Program-made: the position numbers and the translations under genes
Shown here: positions 1-8,330 of the stretch, in pieces
Position numbering within the stretch: position 1 is the first letter of the stretch
Layout of the letters: every line of letters begins with the position of its first letter
The notes under the pieces: generated by a model
The model's database searches: none
Told to the model about the DNA's origin: nothing
The model's input: the letters and a program-made list of their open reading frames with translations, nothing else
Assembly (NCBI GenBank): GCA_016199665.1
Contig: JACQGG010000149.1
Coordinates: 1 to 16,442 of the forward strand
Origin: Acidobacteriota bacterium
GTDB lineage: Bacteria; Acidobacteriota; UBA6911; JACQSX01
Direction of reading: 5' to 3'
Length of the DNA stretch: 16,442 nucleotides

Positions 1-1389
1 CCATTGACTCAGCCGCCAAAGCAGCAGGCCCCAGGCGACCCCCATCATGAGCCAGGGGTAATAAAGCCAGGAAAGGCGAGACTGCACCCCTTCCGCCAGC
101 ATCTGGGGCATCAGGATGCCAGCCAGTGTCAGCGCAACCAGCAGCAGACCCATCGCTCCCACAAAGCCTCCCCAGACGCGGCACAGCTTGCGAAGCACCC
201 GGCGGTCTCCCCGGTTCAGCTCTGCCAGCAGCTTGTCGGCTCCCGCGCCGGCGAGCACCGCCATCGCAAAGTGAAATACCGCCAGCATGCGAATGCTCTC
301 GCGAGCCAATCGGAGAACCGGCAGCGCAGACAGGAGCAGCCCATGAACCGCCGAAAAACCGGAAAAGCAGTAAAGCAGCGAAAACCCGGCCAGCGCCGCG
401 AAACGCCATGTCTCCAGTCTGCGGTTTCTCAAGAAACCATAAAAGGCAAGCAGCAGCGGCAGGATGCCGAAATAAATTGCGGATTCACCCTGCACGTCCA
501 GCAGGGGGAACAACAGAGAGAACAAGCTGCGCGGTTCCACCCGATGCGTCGACTCCATCTGCGCCAGCGGGATGGTCTGTCCCGGCCCAAACGGATCTCC
601 CGCCCAGCGGTAAGCGGATTTGGAGTACTGGTAGGCGGGCACCAGTTGGACGGCCGCCGCCAGGATCGCAAAAACTACAAGAAAGAGCAGCAGCACAACG
701 GCGCTTTTGCGACCTGCAGCCCGGAAGGGCCGAATCACGTAAAGCAGCGTCCAGAAGACAATGGCCAGGCCGATATACAGACCGGGCTCGTGGTGGCCGG
801 CGAGAAAACTTAATCCCCAGGCCGCGCCAGCCAGCATTGTAAACTTGAGCTGCTGGCGGACACTCGACTGCCGAAGGGCCCGGGCAAAAAACATAAAAAC
901 CACCGGCAGCCAAAGCGCGCCGTTGAAGACATTGACCTGCGCCAGAGCGCGCCGCGCCATTTCCCCGCCAAACGCAAAGGTCAGGCCGGCCATTACGCTG
1001 CCGGCTCGATTCAGACCGATGCAACGCGCGCAGCGGTACATGGCCCAGGCGCCCCAGACAAAGGAAAGCAAAATCCAAGCATGCACCCAGTCCACCGAAA
1101 GCATGTTGTTGATCGGGCCCACGTAGACAATCCAGTTCCAGGGATAGAAGATTCCGGTCTGAAGCTCGCCCACAAAATTTTTTCCCGAGAACGAGAAAGG
1201 GTCCCACAAAGGAAGCGTGTGGTTATTCTGGATTTCATATGCGGAGAACTGGAACCACGGATAGAACTGCAGGCCCCAGTCCTGGAGACAGATCAAGCTG
1301 TATTCACCGGAAAAAGTAACTTTCCAGAAAAACAAAGCGGTGAATGCGACGAAAACGGCGATGGGAAGCAACCGACCGGAACCTGTCAT
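1..1389 (-). CDS. YfhO-like polytopic membrane protein (GT-C type), 3' end beyond window
   Basis: The frame is open for 463 codons from ATG at 1389 to the left edge, so the C-terminus is missing. The protein is mostly hydrophobic, with about nine or more membrane segments. After the first helix, a loop carries LQDWGLQFYPW (about residues 35-45), then LPLWDPFSFSGKNF (59-72) and FYPWNW (81-86). This acidic loop followed by a PLW(N/D)P...G pattern is typical of the YfhO family, which belongs to the GT-C-like lipid-linked sugar transferases; family members are implicated in glycosylating envelope polymers outside the membrane. That activity is inferred here. The gene starts 72 nt after the stop of the spermidine-synthase-like gene and probably shares its transcript. 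An in-frame GTG at 1401 is an alternative start, and no strong Shine-Dalgarno is seen. Other minus-strand frames here give arginine/cysteine-rich shadows. Confidence 0.82.
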   Translation of the reverse strand, partial: MTGSGRLLPIAVFVAFTALFFWKVTFSGEYSLICLQDWGLQFYPWFQFSAYEIQNNHTLPLWDPFSFSGKNFVGELQTGIFYPWNWIVYVGPINNMLSVDWVHAWILLSFVWGAWAMYRCARCIGLNRAGSVMAGLTFAFGGEMARRALAQVNVFNGALWLPVVFMFFARALRQSSVRQQLKFTMLAGAAWGLSFLAGHHEPGLYIGLAIVFWTLLYVIRPFRAAGRKSAVVLLLFLVVFAILAAAVQLVPAYQYSKSAYRWAGDPFGPGQTIPLAQMESTHRVEPRSLFSLLFPLLDVQGESAIYFGILPLLLAFYGFLRNRRLETWRFAALAGFSLLYCFSGFSAVHGLLLSALPVLRLARESIRMLAVFHFAMAVLAGAGADKLLAELNRGDRRVLRKLCRVWGGFVGAMGLLLVALTLAGILMPQMLAEGVQSRLSWLYYPWLMMGVAWGLLLWRLSQW

Positions 1390-1461
1390 ATGGATTCTCA
1401 CACAGGCTTTCGAATCAGACCTTGTTGCTGCTGAACGGGCAGCAGAACGCAGAACTGGAAA

Positions 1462-3798
1462 TTAACCGGTGCGAGGCCGCTCCAGTGCCAGAACTGCCAG
1501 AGCCAGGACATAGGCCAGCAATCCGATCGAAAGCGTTGCCGTAACCCCCCAAAAAATTGTGACCGCCACGGCAAGCACGGAGGAAATGACGGAAAAGGCG
1601 CCGTTGATGCCCCAGTACCATGCCGTGGGCGCTCTAGGACTTCGACGCACCCGCTCCATGCCAGCCGGGAACGCCGCGCCCATGAAGAAACCGATGGGGA
1701 ACAGCAGCAGGGCCGACAAGCCGATGCGGACCGGAGTCGAGGCGGCCGCTAACGCGCGCGTGACCCACGGGCTCACCAGGATGAATGCCCCCAGCAGCAC
1801 CGGCAACAGCCAGAGCCACCGCCCGACCTTGGGAGAGCAGAAGCTGCCGACGCTGGAAGCGAACAGCAGCACAAACAGCACAACCGAGAGCGCATAGATC
1901 GGGTGGCCCAGGAAGATGACGAGTCTCTCCAGTTGTCCGATCTCCACCAGCATGAAAGCAAGGCCGATGGCTCCGAAGTAGATTGTCGCCGGCATCGACT
2001 GGCTGCTCCGGATGTCTCTTCTCAGGGCAAGCGGCAAGACAATCGCACCGAGACTCAACAGGGTCACGATGACAAGCAGCGCTCCGAGCACCTTGACCGC
2101 CTGCACATTCATCCCCGCGTATCCTATCGGTCGCAGCAGGTCCCTGGCGCGCAGCGTGTGGAAAAAGAAGGGACTGTCATCGGTGGGCGCCGATATGTTG
2201 GAAGGATAACTGCGGACAAACTCCGCATAGCGCGCCGGGTCAGTGACGGCAGCGAATTCCTCGGATTCGGCATAGTCAGGAGTCAACGTGACGGCAAACT
2301 GCATTTCCTCTGCGACTTCGGAAGCATGTGTGATATCTGCCTGGTCGAAAGCTGTGGGAGACACCAGGATCGTGGCCACTCCCGGCTCGCCCGTCTCCGG
2401 GTTGTCCTGCTTTCGAACGATAATCATGTGCGGGCGCGGATCCTTCAGGCCCATTTCAGTCAGCGAGACCGTCGCCAGAGAGGCCAGTCGCAGCGTCTCC
2501 CCGTACCAGCGGGACATCGTCAAAATACCCTGCGGCTCCAGATGCCCGAGAAAGGTCAGCCAGGCTTCCTTGGTATACAAACCGTTTTCCGCCAGCGCAT
2601 AAGCGCCGGCGGAGGTGGCTGCCCAGGTGTCGATCAGAGAGGCCTGAATGATGCCGAATCGTTCCGTGGACCGGGCAATGTAGCTGCGCGCTTCGTCGTG
2701 AACGAAACTCACACCGGGAAACTTGTGGAGATTTCCGGAGTAGTCGGCATAACGGGACGTCAGGACACCCAGGGTATCCCGATTGATTTCCACGCCAACC
2801 ACCCGTTTCTGCCTGAAGACCAGCGCGGTGAGAATGTCGCGTCCGCCTCCGGCGCCGATCACGAGGATCGAGCTGCTCGGGCGCAAGTAGTGGGCCAGGG
2901 CGGTCACGTCGTATTTCAGGAATTGGACCGTGTCCAGGTTCCCGTCAAACTTGGTGATCACGGTCGCTGCGTTAGCGTCAATGTTGAGCCACCTCTGGTC
3001 CACCGGTCCTTCAGGCTTGTATTTGGGACTCAGCCCCCACCCAAAAGGATCCCCATAGGCCTGCCCCACCCAGATCCTCGAGAGGGCGTTCCATTTTTCG
3101 TACAGGCTCTCTCCCTGGTAGCGGTCTCCCTTGATCCACCGCAAATCCACCAGTCTGGTCCACGGATTTACCGCCGCGATCGCCACCAGCAGGACAGAGG
3201 CGGCGAGCGCCGTTCGTCGCGTTCTCCCGGAGCCGTGGACCGCAAAGAAGAAAGCGCCCAACGCTGCGATTCCGGCGTTGACGATGACAGCCGCAGGGGC
3301 TGGAATGTGATCCAGAATGGGGATCGCCAGCATGCAGCCGGCAGCCGAGCCGGCCAGGTCCGCGGCATAAAGCGAACCGGTGTGGCCGGGAAATCGGGTG
3401 AGCGCCACGCATACGACAATTCCGGCAAAAATGAAAGGCACGCCAATGACTGCGAACGCCAGCGCCGTCGCCAGGATTTCCTGCTGCGGATTTACAGGAA
3501 TATAGAGCTGCGCCACAAAGCACGCCGCGCTGCTGACGGCAAACAGCAGGGCGGCTTTGGCGAGAACCGGGCGCGCATTTTCCACGCCGCGAAGTTCCAC
3601 CAGGACCGCCCCCGCTGCCAATCCAAACATCGCCAGCGAAATGGCCATGAAAGCGAAGTGGTACCACATGGTGACGCTGAAGATTCGCGTCAGGAAAAGT
3701 TCCAGTTGCAGCAGGGAGAGAGTCGTCAGGAAAAGACCCAGGTAGATAAACAGATCGGGCGCTGAATCATCAACGTTAGCTTTGTAAGAATTCGGCAT
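1462..3798 (-). CDS. Membrane-embedded spermidine-synthase-like SAM-dependent protein
   Basis: The 778-residue product has three parts: an N-terminal block of roughly seven membrane helices (about residues 15-210), a soluble Rossmann domain (about 290-560), and a C-terminal block of about seven helices (565-770). The soluble part has a SAM-binding glycine motif, VIGAGGGRDI (313-322), followed by an acidic strand end, GVEIN (335-339), and HDEARSYI (367-374), as in the spermidine synthase fold. TDDSPFFF (539-546) precedes the second membrane block. The Asp-Pro/Gly-Pro segment of true aminopropyltransferases is replaced by LIDTWAATSAG (388-398), so polyamine synthesis is doubtful. Substrate and activity are unknown. 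The longest frame begins at GTG 3846, but that extension is encoded by a hairpin repeat, so ATG 3798 is preferred. Context suggests an envelope or membrane role with the YfhO-like gene downstream. Confidence 0.8.
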   Translation of the reverse strand: MPNSYKANVDDSAPDLFIYLGLFLTTLSLLQLELFLTRIFSVTMWYHFAFMAISLAMFGLAAGAVLVELRGVENARPVLAKAALLFAVSSAACFVAQLYIPVNPQQEILATALAFAVIGVPFIFAGIVVCVALTRFPGHTGSLYAADLAGSAAGCMLAIPILDHIPAPAAVIVNAGIAALGAFFFAVHGSGRTRRTALAASVLLVAIAAVNPWTRLVDLRWIKGDRYQGESLYEKWNALSRIWVGQAYGDPFGWGLSPKYKPEGPVDQRWLNIDANAATVITKFDGNLDTVQFLKYDVTALAHYLRPSSSILVIGAGGGRDILTALVFRQKRVVGVEINRDTLGVLTSRYADYSGNLHKFPGVSFVHDEARSYIARSTERFGIIQASLIDTWAATSAGAYALAENGLYTKEAWLTFLGHLEPQGILTMSRWYGETLRLASLATVSLTEMGLKDPRPHMIIVRKQDNPETGEPGVATILVSPTAFDQADITHASEVAEEMQFAVTLTPDYAESEEFAAVTDPARYAEFVRSYPSNISAPTDDSPFFFHTLRARDLLRPIGYAGMNVQAVKVLGALLVIVTLLSLGAIVLPLALRRDIRSSQSMPATIYFGAIGLAFMLVEIGQLERLVIFLGHPIYALSVVLFVLLFASSVGSFCSPKVGRWLWLLPVLLGAFILVSPWVTRALAAASTPVRIGLSALLLFPIGFFMGAAFPAGMERVRRSPRAPTAWYWGINGAFSVISSVLAVAVTIFWGVTATLSIGLLAYVLALAVLALERPRTG

Positions 3799-3818
3799 GG
3801 TATTGATTCGATCCCACT

Positions 3819-3864
3819 GCGGCGCCGGTGTTTCCGACGCCGCCACGCCGGTTCAAGGCCGGCG
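3819..3864. repeat. Double GC-rich hairpin repeat in the leader
   Basis: Two adjacent palindromes are visible. The first has 10-nt arms at 3819-3828 (GCGGCGCCGG) and 3834-3843 (CCGACGCCGC) with a 5-nt loop and one G-T wobble. The second has 6-bp arms CGCCGG (3846-3851) and CCGGCG (3859-3864) with a 7-nt loop. The shape is like the REP-type intergenic repeats scattered in many GC-rich genomes. Its position between promoter and start codon means the mRNA leader would fold. It is not a terminator, because no T-tract follows on either strand. Confidence 0.6.
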
Positions 3865-3906
3865 CTACAACCGCAAACTCCCTACTGCCCGGAAGGCAGC
3901 CAGCGA

Positions 3907-3935
3907 ATTTTACCTGCGTTTTTCACCGGGATCAA
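3907..3935 (-). promoter_or_regulatory. Putative sigma70-type promoter for the spermidine-synthase-like/YfhO-like unit
   Basis: On the minus strand, TTGATC (3935-3930) is followed by exactly 17 nt and then TAAAAT (3912-3907). This matches the -35 consensus at 4/6 and the -10 at 5/6. It lies just outside the stop of the preceding operon (3952) and reads toward the gene starting at 3798. Transcription would start near 3900 and give a leader of about 100 nt that contains the hairpin repeat. Confidence 0.55.
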
Positions 3936-3951
3936 TTGTCTGAACCTTGCA

Positions 3952-4923
3952 TCAGCGAGGTGTAATGTCCCTGGAGGAAGGCGCTCCCGGCCGAGGCGTA
4001 TTCTGGATATCGAGCACAATGGCTTGCAGCAGGAGCTGAAATCCAAGTATGAAGGGAAGAGCCGCGATCATTACTGTTCCACCCGGAGTCTCAACCCCCC
4101 GAACCGCGTGCTCGAACCACTGATAGCAGCCAAACGACAGACCAAAACCGCACAAAAGTGCCCCCAGCAGACCAAAGATCGCCACGGGAGAAACGTCATA
4201 GAAAATGTATCTCCAGAAGACTCTCCGAACCAGGCCGGCCAGCAGCCTGAACGGAAAGTCCACGAGGACCCTGGGAACCGAAAGCGAGCTTTGCTCGTCG
4301 CCGTATCGGGCCGGGAAGGGAACGTCGGCAACGCGGGCCTCTACAATGTTCAGCCGGATGAGCAGGTCCGTTTCAAAGAAATAGCGGCGCGAAAGGCGGG
4401 ACAGGGGAATTTGCTTGAGAACGTCGGCCCGCGTCGCAAAGAAGCCGTTGACGGGATCAAGAACATTCCAGTAGCCCGAAGCGAGTTTCGTCAAGAATGT
4501 CAGTCCCACGTTGCCGACGAATCGCCACGTCGGCATGCTGCGCAGCGCTCTGATATGGCGAAAGCGGCTCCCCTTGGCGTGCTCTGCCTCCCCGCAGAGC
4601 ACGGGCTGGACAAGTTTTGGAATGTCCCGGGGATCCATCTGGCCATCGCCGTCACACTTCACCACAATATCGAAACCCGCTTCTATAGCGGCCTGGATTC
4701 CGGTGACGGTGGCGCCCCCGACCCCCTGGTTCCTGGCATGGCGTATCAGGAGGGTCCTCGAATCAGCCAGTGCTTCGACACGTCGGGCCACGTCGTCGGG
4801 CGAGGCATCGTCCACGACAAAAACCCGGTCGACAACGGCCGGCATTGCCGCAATCTGCTGCTCGATCCAGGCGCCCACCTTGTAAGCGGGAATGACCACG
4901 GCAATCTTATTATTGTCTAACAT
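3952..4923 (-). CDS. GtrB/Dpm1-like GT2 glycosyltransferase with two C-terminal membrane helices
   Basis: The 323-residue product probably transfers a sugar from a nucleotide sugar to polyprenyl phosphate on the inner membrane face. The GT-A fold is shown by VVIPAYKVG (9-17), FVVDDASPD (35-43), NQGVGGA (65-71) and the metal/nucleotide motif DGDGQMDP (91-98). Two hydrophobic helices follow at about 246-268 and 283-305, as in GtrB-type polyprenol-phosphate glycosyltransferases. A longer frame runs up to 5415, but that extension is an arginine/serine-rich shadow of the preceding gene. ATG 4923 has GGCGGGG just upstream and overlaps the stop of the membrane glycosyltransferase gene by 14 nt, implying translational coupling. 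It is the last gene of the five-gene operon. Donor sugar is not determinable from sequence. Confidence 0.88.
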   Translation of the reverse strand: MLDNNKIAVVIPAYKVGAWIEQQIAAMPAVVDRVFVVDDASPDDVARRVEALADSRTLLIRHARNQGVGGATVTGIQAAIEAGFDIVVKCDGDGQMDPRDIPKLVQPVLCGEAEHAKGSRFRHIRALRSMPTWRFVGNVGLTFLTKLASGYWNVLDPVNGFFATRADVLKQIPLSRLSRRYFFETDLLIRLNIVEARVADVPFPARYGDEQSSLSVPRVLVDFPFRLLAGLVRRVFWRYIFYDVSPVAIFGLLGALLCGFGLSFGCYQWFEHAVRGVETPGGTVMIAALPFILGFQLLLQAIVLDIQNTPRPGAPSSRDITPR

Positions 4924-7513
4924 GGATCCCCGCCTGGCGGCCCGGGCCTGTCGCCGCACGCGAATACAAGTGGACCTCATCGACCCGAACGCCCGAATCC
5001 TCACCCTCGCTGCTGACGAAAACAGTCGCATATTTGGCGCCGGCCGGCACGGAACGCTGGATGCGGCGTTGGGTCCACTGGCCTTCGGGACGGACGCTCG
5101 TGAACTCCCGGCTGATGAAGTTGCCCAACGCGCCAGTCCAGACAACCTGAAGATCGAGCTGGGCCTGGCTGCTTGGGCGAACCGCGTGAGTCCAGAGCGT
5201 CGCTTCAACCCGCGCCAGCCCCGGGGGCAGCGGCACATCCTGGCGAACGGCTCCTCCCGGACGCGACACCACATAGCCTCTTCCCGCAAAAGCCTCCGAT
5301 TCAGAAAAAATCCACTTGTCTGCGGGCTCCACCCTCCAGTGCCCGAGCTGTTCCAAATCGCCTTTCTCAAAGCCCCCGTCCAGCATAAGGTCGGCGCCTG
5401 CGACTGCCCTCTCATCGAACTTCTGCAAAGCCTCGCGCAACGAGTTCATTCTAAAGACTGCCACGGGGCCTTCCTCTGTAAGCAGATTCTTGTCTTCCCA
5501 GTAAAAGTTCGACAGTCCGGTCGCCCGGAACCACTGGGCATCGGGCGCAGACCGGTTCACAATCCAGTAATCACATCCAAGGGACCCGAGGTGCCTGATT
5601 TGAGAACGGGGGTCCGCCGCTCCATGAAGCGGGATCTCCCAGAGCATCGCTTCCAGCGGCTGGACATTCAAGTGGCCGGCGGCCTCATAACCGGTGAACC
5701 AGACTCTGGGCCATTTCCGATGGAAGAGTTCCAGTCCGCGAATTTTTCCGAATCCCGGATAGTAGCGTTCAAGGTAGTCGTCCTCGGAGATCTTCCCCGC
5801 ATAGTAGTCCCACGGCCAACCCCGGGGATCGAACTGGGAATTGAACATTGCGACAGGCAACTGGAAAAGGCTAATGGTGAGCGCAGCGGCGCACAGGACA
5901 AACTGGGAACGGGAGGATCGCGCCAATCTGGCTGCGCCCTCAGCCGCGGCCGGGGCCAGGAGCCAGAGCCCCGGCTGCCAGTAGCGAATGTACCCCGTCT
6001 GAAACCACAGCAGAAAAGTTCCCGTCGCCGCCGAGATCACAAGGAACCGGGTGGTTCGACTCCCCTTCCAGAAGCCCGGAACCCCTAGAACCAGCAAAAC
6101 GGGCAGTACCATCCCAAGGCTTCCAGGGAATCCCTCAAAGAACCGGTTGGTATGATACGTCATGTCAATGGGCCACAACAGCCATCCCTGAAGGTTGGGC
6201 GAGATCCCGAAGCTGTCAAGATTGAATGTGCCGACCCCGTTGGGCCAGAGCGGGGCCGGGAAGAGCCGCAGCAAGAATGGAAAGAACGGATTACCGCTTT
6301 GCCGGTAGGTGTGCCAAAGCCACGGACTCGCAGCCAGAAAGCCGGAGGCGGCCGCGAAAGCTAGGCCGCGCAGGTTTTTCCGCCAGCCGGTCGCCCTCAG
6401 ACCGCGAATCAGCGCGCAGACACCCAACGGAACGGCATAGGCGAGCGTCGAGTACTTGGCGACCCAGGCCATTCCAACCATTGCGCCAACCCCCGCCCAG
6501 AATCTCCCAGTGCCCGGGTGTTTCCCTCCCAGCGTCAGCACGGCAAGAGTCACAGTAACCAAACTGACAAAAGATTCCTGCATCAGCGACGAGGCCACCC
6601 AAACAAGCACGGGACACGACGCCACCACCAGAACAATCGAAAGGCTGACATTGCGACTGCTGTTAATGGCGAGACGGCCCGTGATTGCAATCAGCCCCAG
6701 CCAGCAAATAAACATTGACCAACGAACCGCAACCGGTCCGACCAACAGGAGCAGCGCCGCCGCATAAGCCAACCCTGCCTGGGGAATGACAAACCCCCAT
6801 TGAAAGGGAAGATCAAAAAAACCGGAGTCACGCGCCATCATTCTCACGTAGGGCCAATAAATCCGGACCGCATCCGAGCGGGTCTCCGGAGAAGCGGCTG
6901 CAACCAGCAGGAACGCAGCCACCAGGAACACCCCCTCCAAAGCGACGGCGGTGGAAAGATTCCAGGCCGGAATGATGTTGCCCCACGCACGCCGCAACGC
7001 GGACCAGACGTGACTCCGACGAAAGGCAACGGCGCAGGCGATGACAGCAAGGGACCCAATACTCCACCCGGTCAGAAGGTTGAATGCCGCGAGCCAGGAA
7101 GAGACGGCGGAAGCCGCAATAATGCCAAAGCCGAGCCCCGTGCCCCATCCTTGAAACTCTTCCGCCACAAGCAATCCACTCAGAGCACTGCCGACGATCA
7201 GCAGCGCGATTGTGGCGCCGGCGAGCAACAGCAACGCCAGGCTTCGAGAAGCTCCTCCCGCCGCAATCAGGACGGCCGCCGACAAAACCCAGTAGAGAAC
7301 AGTGGCCGACGCCGCTCGGGCTTTCAACAGGACGTTGAGCAGCAGCAGCAACCCGATGTGGCCGGCGGCCACGGGCAGAATCCACTGAAAAAAGAATTGT
7401 GCGGGCAGGCGGGCGCCTCGAATCAAAGGCAGGTAAAAAGAAAAGGAAGCGATGATCGCCAAGGCCGCCAGCGTCGTTCCGACTTTTGTCCCGTGGACAT
7501 TCACAGACGTCAA
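4910..7513 (-). CDS. Large GT-C-like membrane glycosyltransferase with C-terminal beta-sandwich-like domain
   Basis: The product has 867 residues. Residues 1-550 hold about 12 or more membrane helices. The first large outside loop carries RSDAVRIYWPYVRMMARD (about 212-229), resembling the D(A)xxY(H)xP element of GT-C enzymes that use polyprenyl-phosphate sugars; Asp214 is the likely catalytic residue. SPWLWHTYRQSGNPFFPFL (396-414) is another segment typical of these proteins. Residues 560-700 are a soluble domain. The tail 705-855 begins LMLDGGFEKGDLEQLGHW, like the start of CBM4/9-type jelly-roll modules, and may bind glycan outside the cell. The start is uncertain: TTG 7513 directly follows the stop of the methyltransferase gene, with GGAAAA about 9 nt upstream; in-frame GTG 7504 would give 864 residues. 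Acceptor and sugar are unknown. Confidence 0.8.
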   Translation of the reverse strand: MTSVNVHGTKVGTTLAALAIIASFSFYLPLIRGARLPAQFFFQWILPVAAGHIGLLLLLNVLLKARAASATVLYWVLSAAVLIAAGGASRSLALLLLAGATIALLIVGSALSGLLVAEEFQGWGTGLGFGIIAASAVSSWLAAFNLLTGWSIGSLAVIACAVAFRRSHVWSALRRAWGNIIPAWNLSTAVALEGVFLVAAFLLVAAASPETRSDAVRIYWPYVRMMARDSGFFDLPFQWGFVIPQAGLAYAAALLLLVGPVAVRWSMFICWLGLIAITGRLAINSSRNVSLSIVLVVASCPVLVWVASSLMQESFVSLVTVTLAVLTLGGKHPGTGRFWAGVGAMVGMAWVAKYSTLAYAVPLGVCALIRGLRATGWRKNLRGLAFAAASGFLAASPWLWHTYRQSGNPFFPFLLRLFPAPLWPNGVGTFNLDSFGISPNLQGWLLWPIDMTYHTNRFFEGFPGSLGMVLPVLLVLGVPGFWKGSRTTRFLVISAATGTFLLWFQTGYIRYWQPGLWLLAPAAAEGAARLARSSRSQFVLCAAALTISLFQLPVAMFNSQFDPRGWPWDYYAGKISEDDYLERYYPGFGKIRGLELFHRKWPRVWFTGYEAAGHLNVQPLEAMLWEIPLHGAADPRSQIRHLGSLGCDYWIVNRSAPDAQWFRATGLSNFYWEDKNLLTEEGPVAVFRMNSLREALQKFDERAVAGADLMLDGGFEKGDLEQLGHWRVEPADKWIFSESEAFAGRGYVVSRPGGAVRQDVPLPPGLARVEATLWTHAVRPSSQAQLDLQVVWTGALGNFISREFTSVRPEGQWTQRRIQRSVPAGAKYATVFVSSEGEDSGVRVDEVHLYSRAATGPGRQAGIHVRQ

Positions 7514-8320
7514 TTACTCTTTTCCAAGATTTTTCCGCAAGACAATCGTATGCTGCAGCGCAATCCACCGATTGAATGGGGCCAGCATCCGTTCCGCCAA
7601 TCTTACCGCAGGAGTAAAGCGGTCGGGGGCAAGCTGCCGAAAATTGGCGCCGCCGCTGACAAGGTACCACAGGTGCGTATGCGGCCGAGCGCACAGGAGT
7701 CTCAGGCCGGGGAACTCACTTTCAAACCGGGCGCGGTCCCGTTTGAAGACCAGGTAAGACAACGCCTGGTTCGCATTGGAAAACGGCCCTGAGTCACGCA
7801 ATCGCTCCCAATCCAGAGCTTCCGGATCGAATCCCTCTGTCGCGTGGAGATTCTTGAACAGCCAGCGGGCCAGCAGTCCGTAGAAGGGTTCAATCAGGAT
7901 GACGCCGCCGCCCGGATGCAACGCTCGCAGCGCTTCTCTCAAGAATGCCCGCGGATCAGCCAGATGGTGGAACACGTTGATGGCGTAAATGGAGCGAAGA
8001 CTCCCTTCAGGAAAGGGCATAGCTGCGGCATTTAAGACAATGTCGACAAATGGCAGCAGCTTTACGTCGCTGGTAATCATGTCGGGGAAAATTTCATCCA
8101 AGATACCGGCGCCGCTTCCGATCTCCAGCCGCCGGCCCGGGCAGTTCCCAAAGTAGCGAAGATCCATGGAGCGACACTCGCGGTAAAAGCTTTCAAACAG
8201 CCGCCGCAGGATGGCCTTCTCCCGCACCGCCCGGCGGTGGGCCATGGAAAAGTCCACGCTATCCGCATCGAGAGATCGAACCGACCGGTTGATGAGCCAA
8301 TCGCGCAGCCGCTGAATCAC
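7514..8320 (-). CDS. Class I SAM-dependent methyltransferase
   Basis: The 268-residue product has Methyltransf_11-type features: SAM-binding motif I LEIGSGAGI (about 65-73), an acidic/aromatic strand around TSDVKLLPFVD (83-93), NVFHHL (115-120) and PGGGVILIEPF (136-146). It lacks membrane helices, so it is probably cytoplasmic. The longest frame begins at 8365, but GTG 8320 is preferred: AAGGAG (8330-8325) lies 4 nt upstream, and GTG overlaps the preceding gene's TGA in a GTGA junction. The stop TAA immediately abuts the next gene's TTG. Between a sugar-modifying fusion and a membrane glycosyltransferase, it may methylate a sugar or lipid-linked intermediate, but the acceptor is not shown by the sequence. 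Confidence 0.85.
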   Translation of the reverse strand: MIQRLRDWLINRSVRSLDADSVDFSMAHRRAVREKAILRRLFESFYRECRSMDLRYFGNCPGRRLEIGSGAGILDEIFPDMITSDVKLLPFVDIVLNAAAMPFPEGSLRSIYAINVFHHLADPRAFLREALRALHPGGGVILIEPFYGLLARWLFKNLHATEGFDPEALDWERLRDSGPFSNANQALSYLVFKRDRARFESEFPGLRLLCARPHTHLWYLVSGGANFRQLAPDRFTPAVRLAERMLAPFNRWIALQHTIVLRKNLGKE

Positions 8321-8330
8321 AGGGCTCCTT
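8317..8330 (-). promoter_or_regulatory. Ribosome binding site and GTGA stop/start junction
   Basis: On the minus strand AAGGAG (8330-8325), CCCT, then GTGA (8320-8317). The Shine-Dalgarno lies inside the last codons of the upstream fusion gene, GTG starts the methyltransferase, and TGA ends the fusion gene. This decides the start over the 45-nt longer frame and indicates translational coupling. Confidence 0.75.

Noticed and set aside
485..1207. A 240-codon minus-strand frame with its own start inside the YfhO-like gene
   Set aside because: The product is Arg/Cys/Gly-rich and incoherent. Another minus-strand frame, open from 1389 to the edge, gives a proper polytopic membrane protein with YfhO-type motifs.
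1903..3765. A 620-codon open frame on the plus strand opposite the spermidine-synthase-like gene
   Set aside because: The product is rich in Arg, Gln, His and Gly without domains, while the minus strand encodes a coherent membrane enzyme. It is open only because of GC-rich codon bias in the antisense frame.
4924..5415. N-terminal extension of the GtrB-like glycosyltransferase
   Set aside because: The extra 164 residues are Arg/Ser-rich with no GT2 similarity and overlap the GT-C coding sequence. ATG 4923 has an SD-like GGCGGGG and directly precedes the GT-A motif.
4892..6088. A 398-codon plus-strand frame opposite the GT-C gene
   Set aside because: No recognisable domain, and it overlaps two well-supported minus-strand genes.
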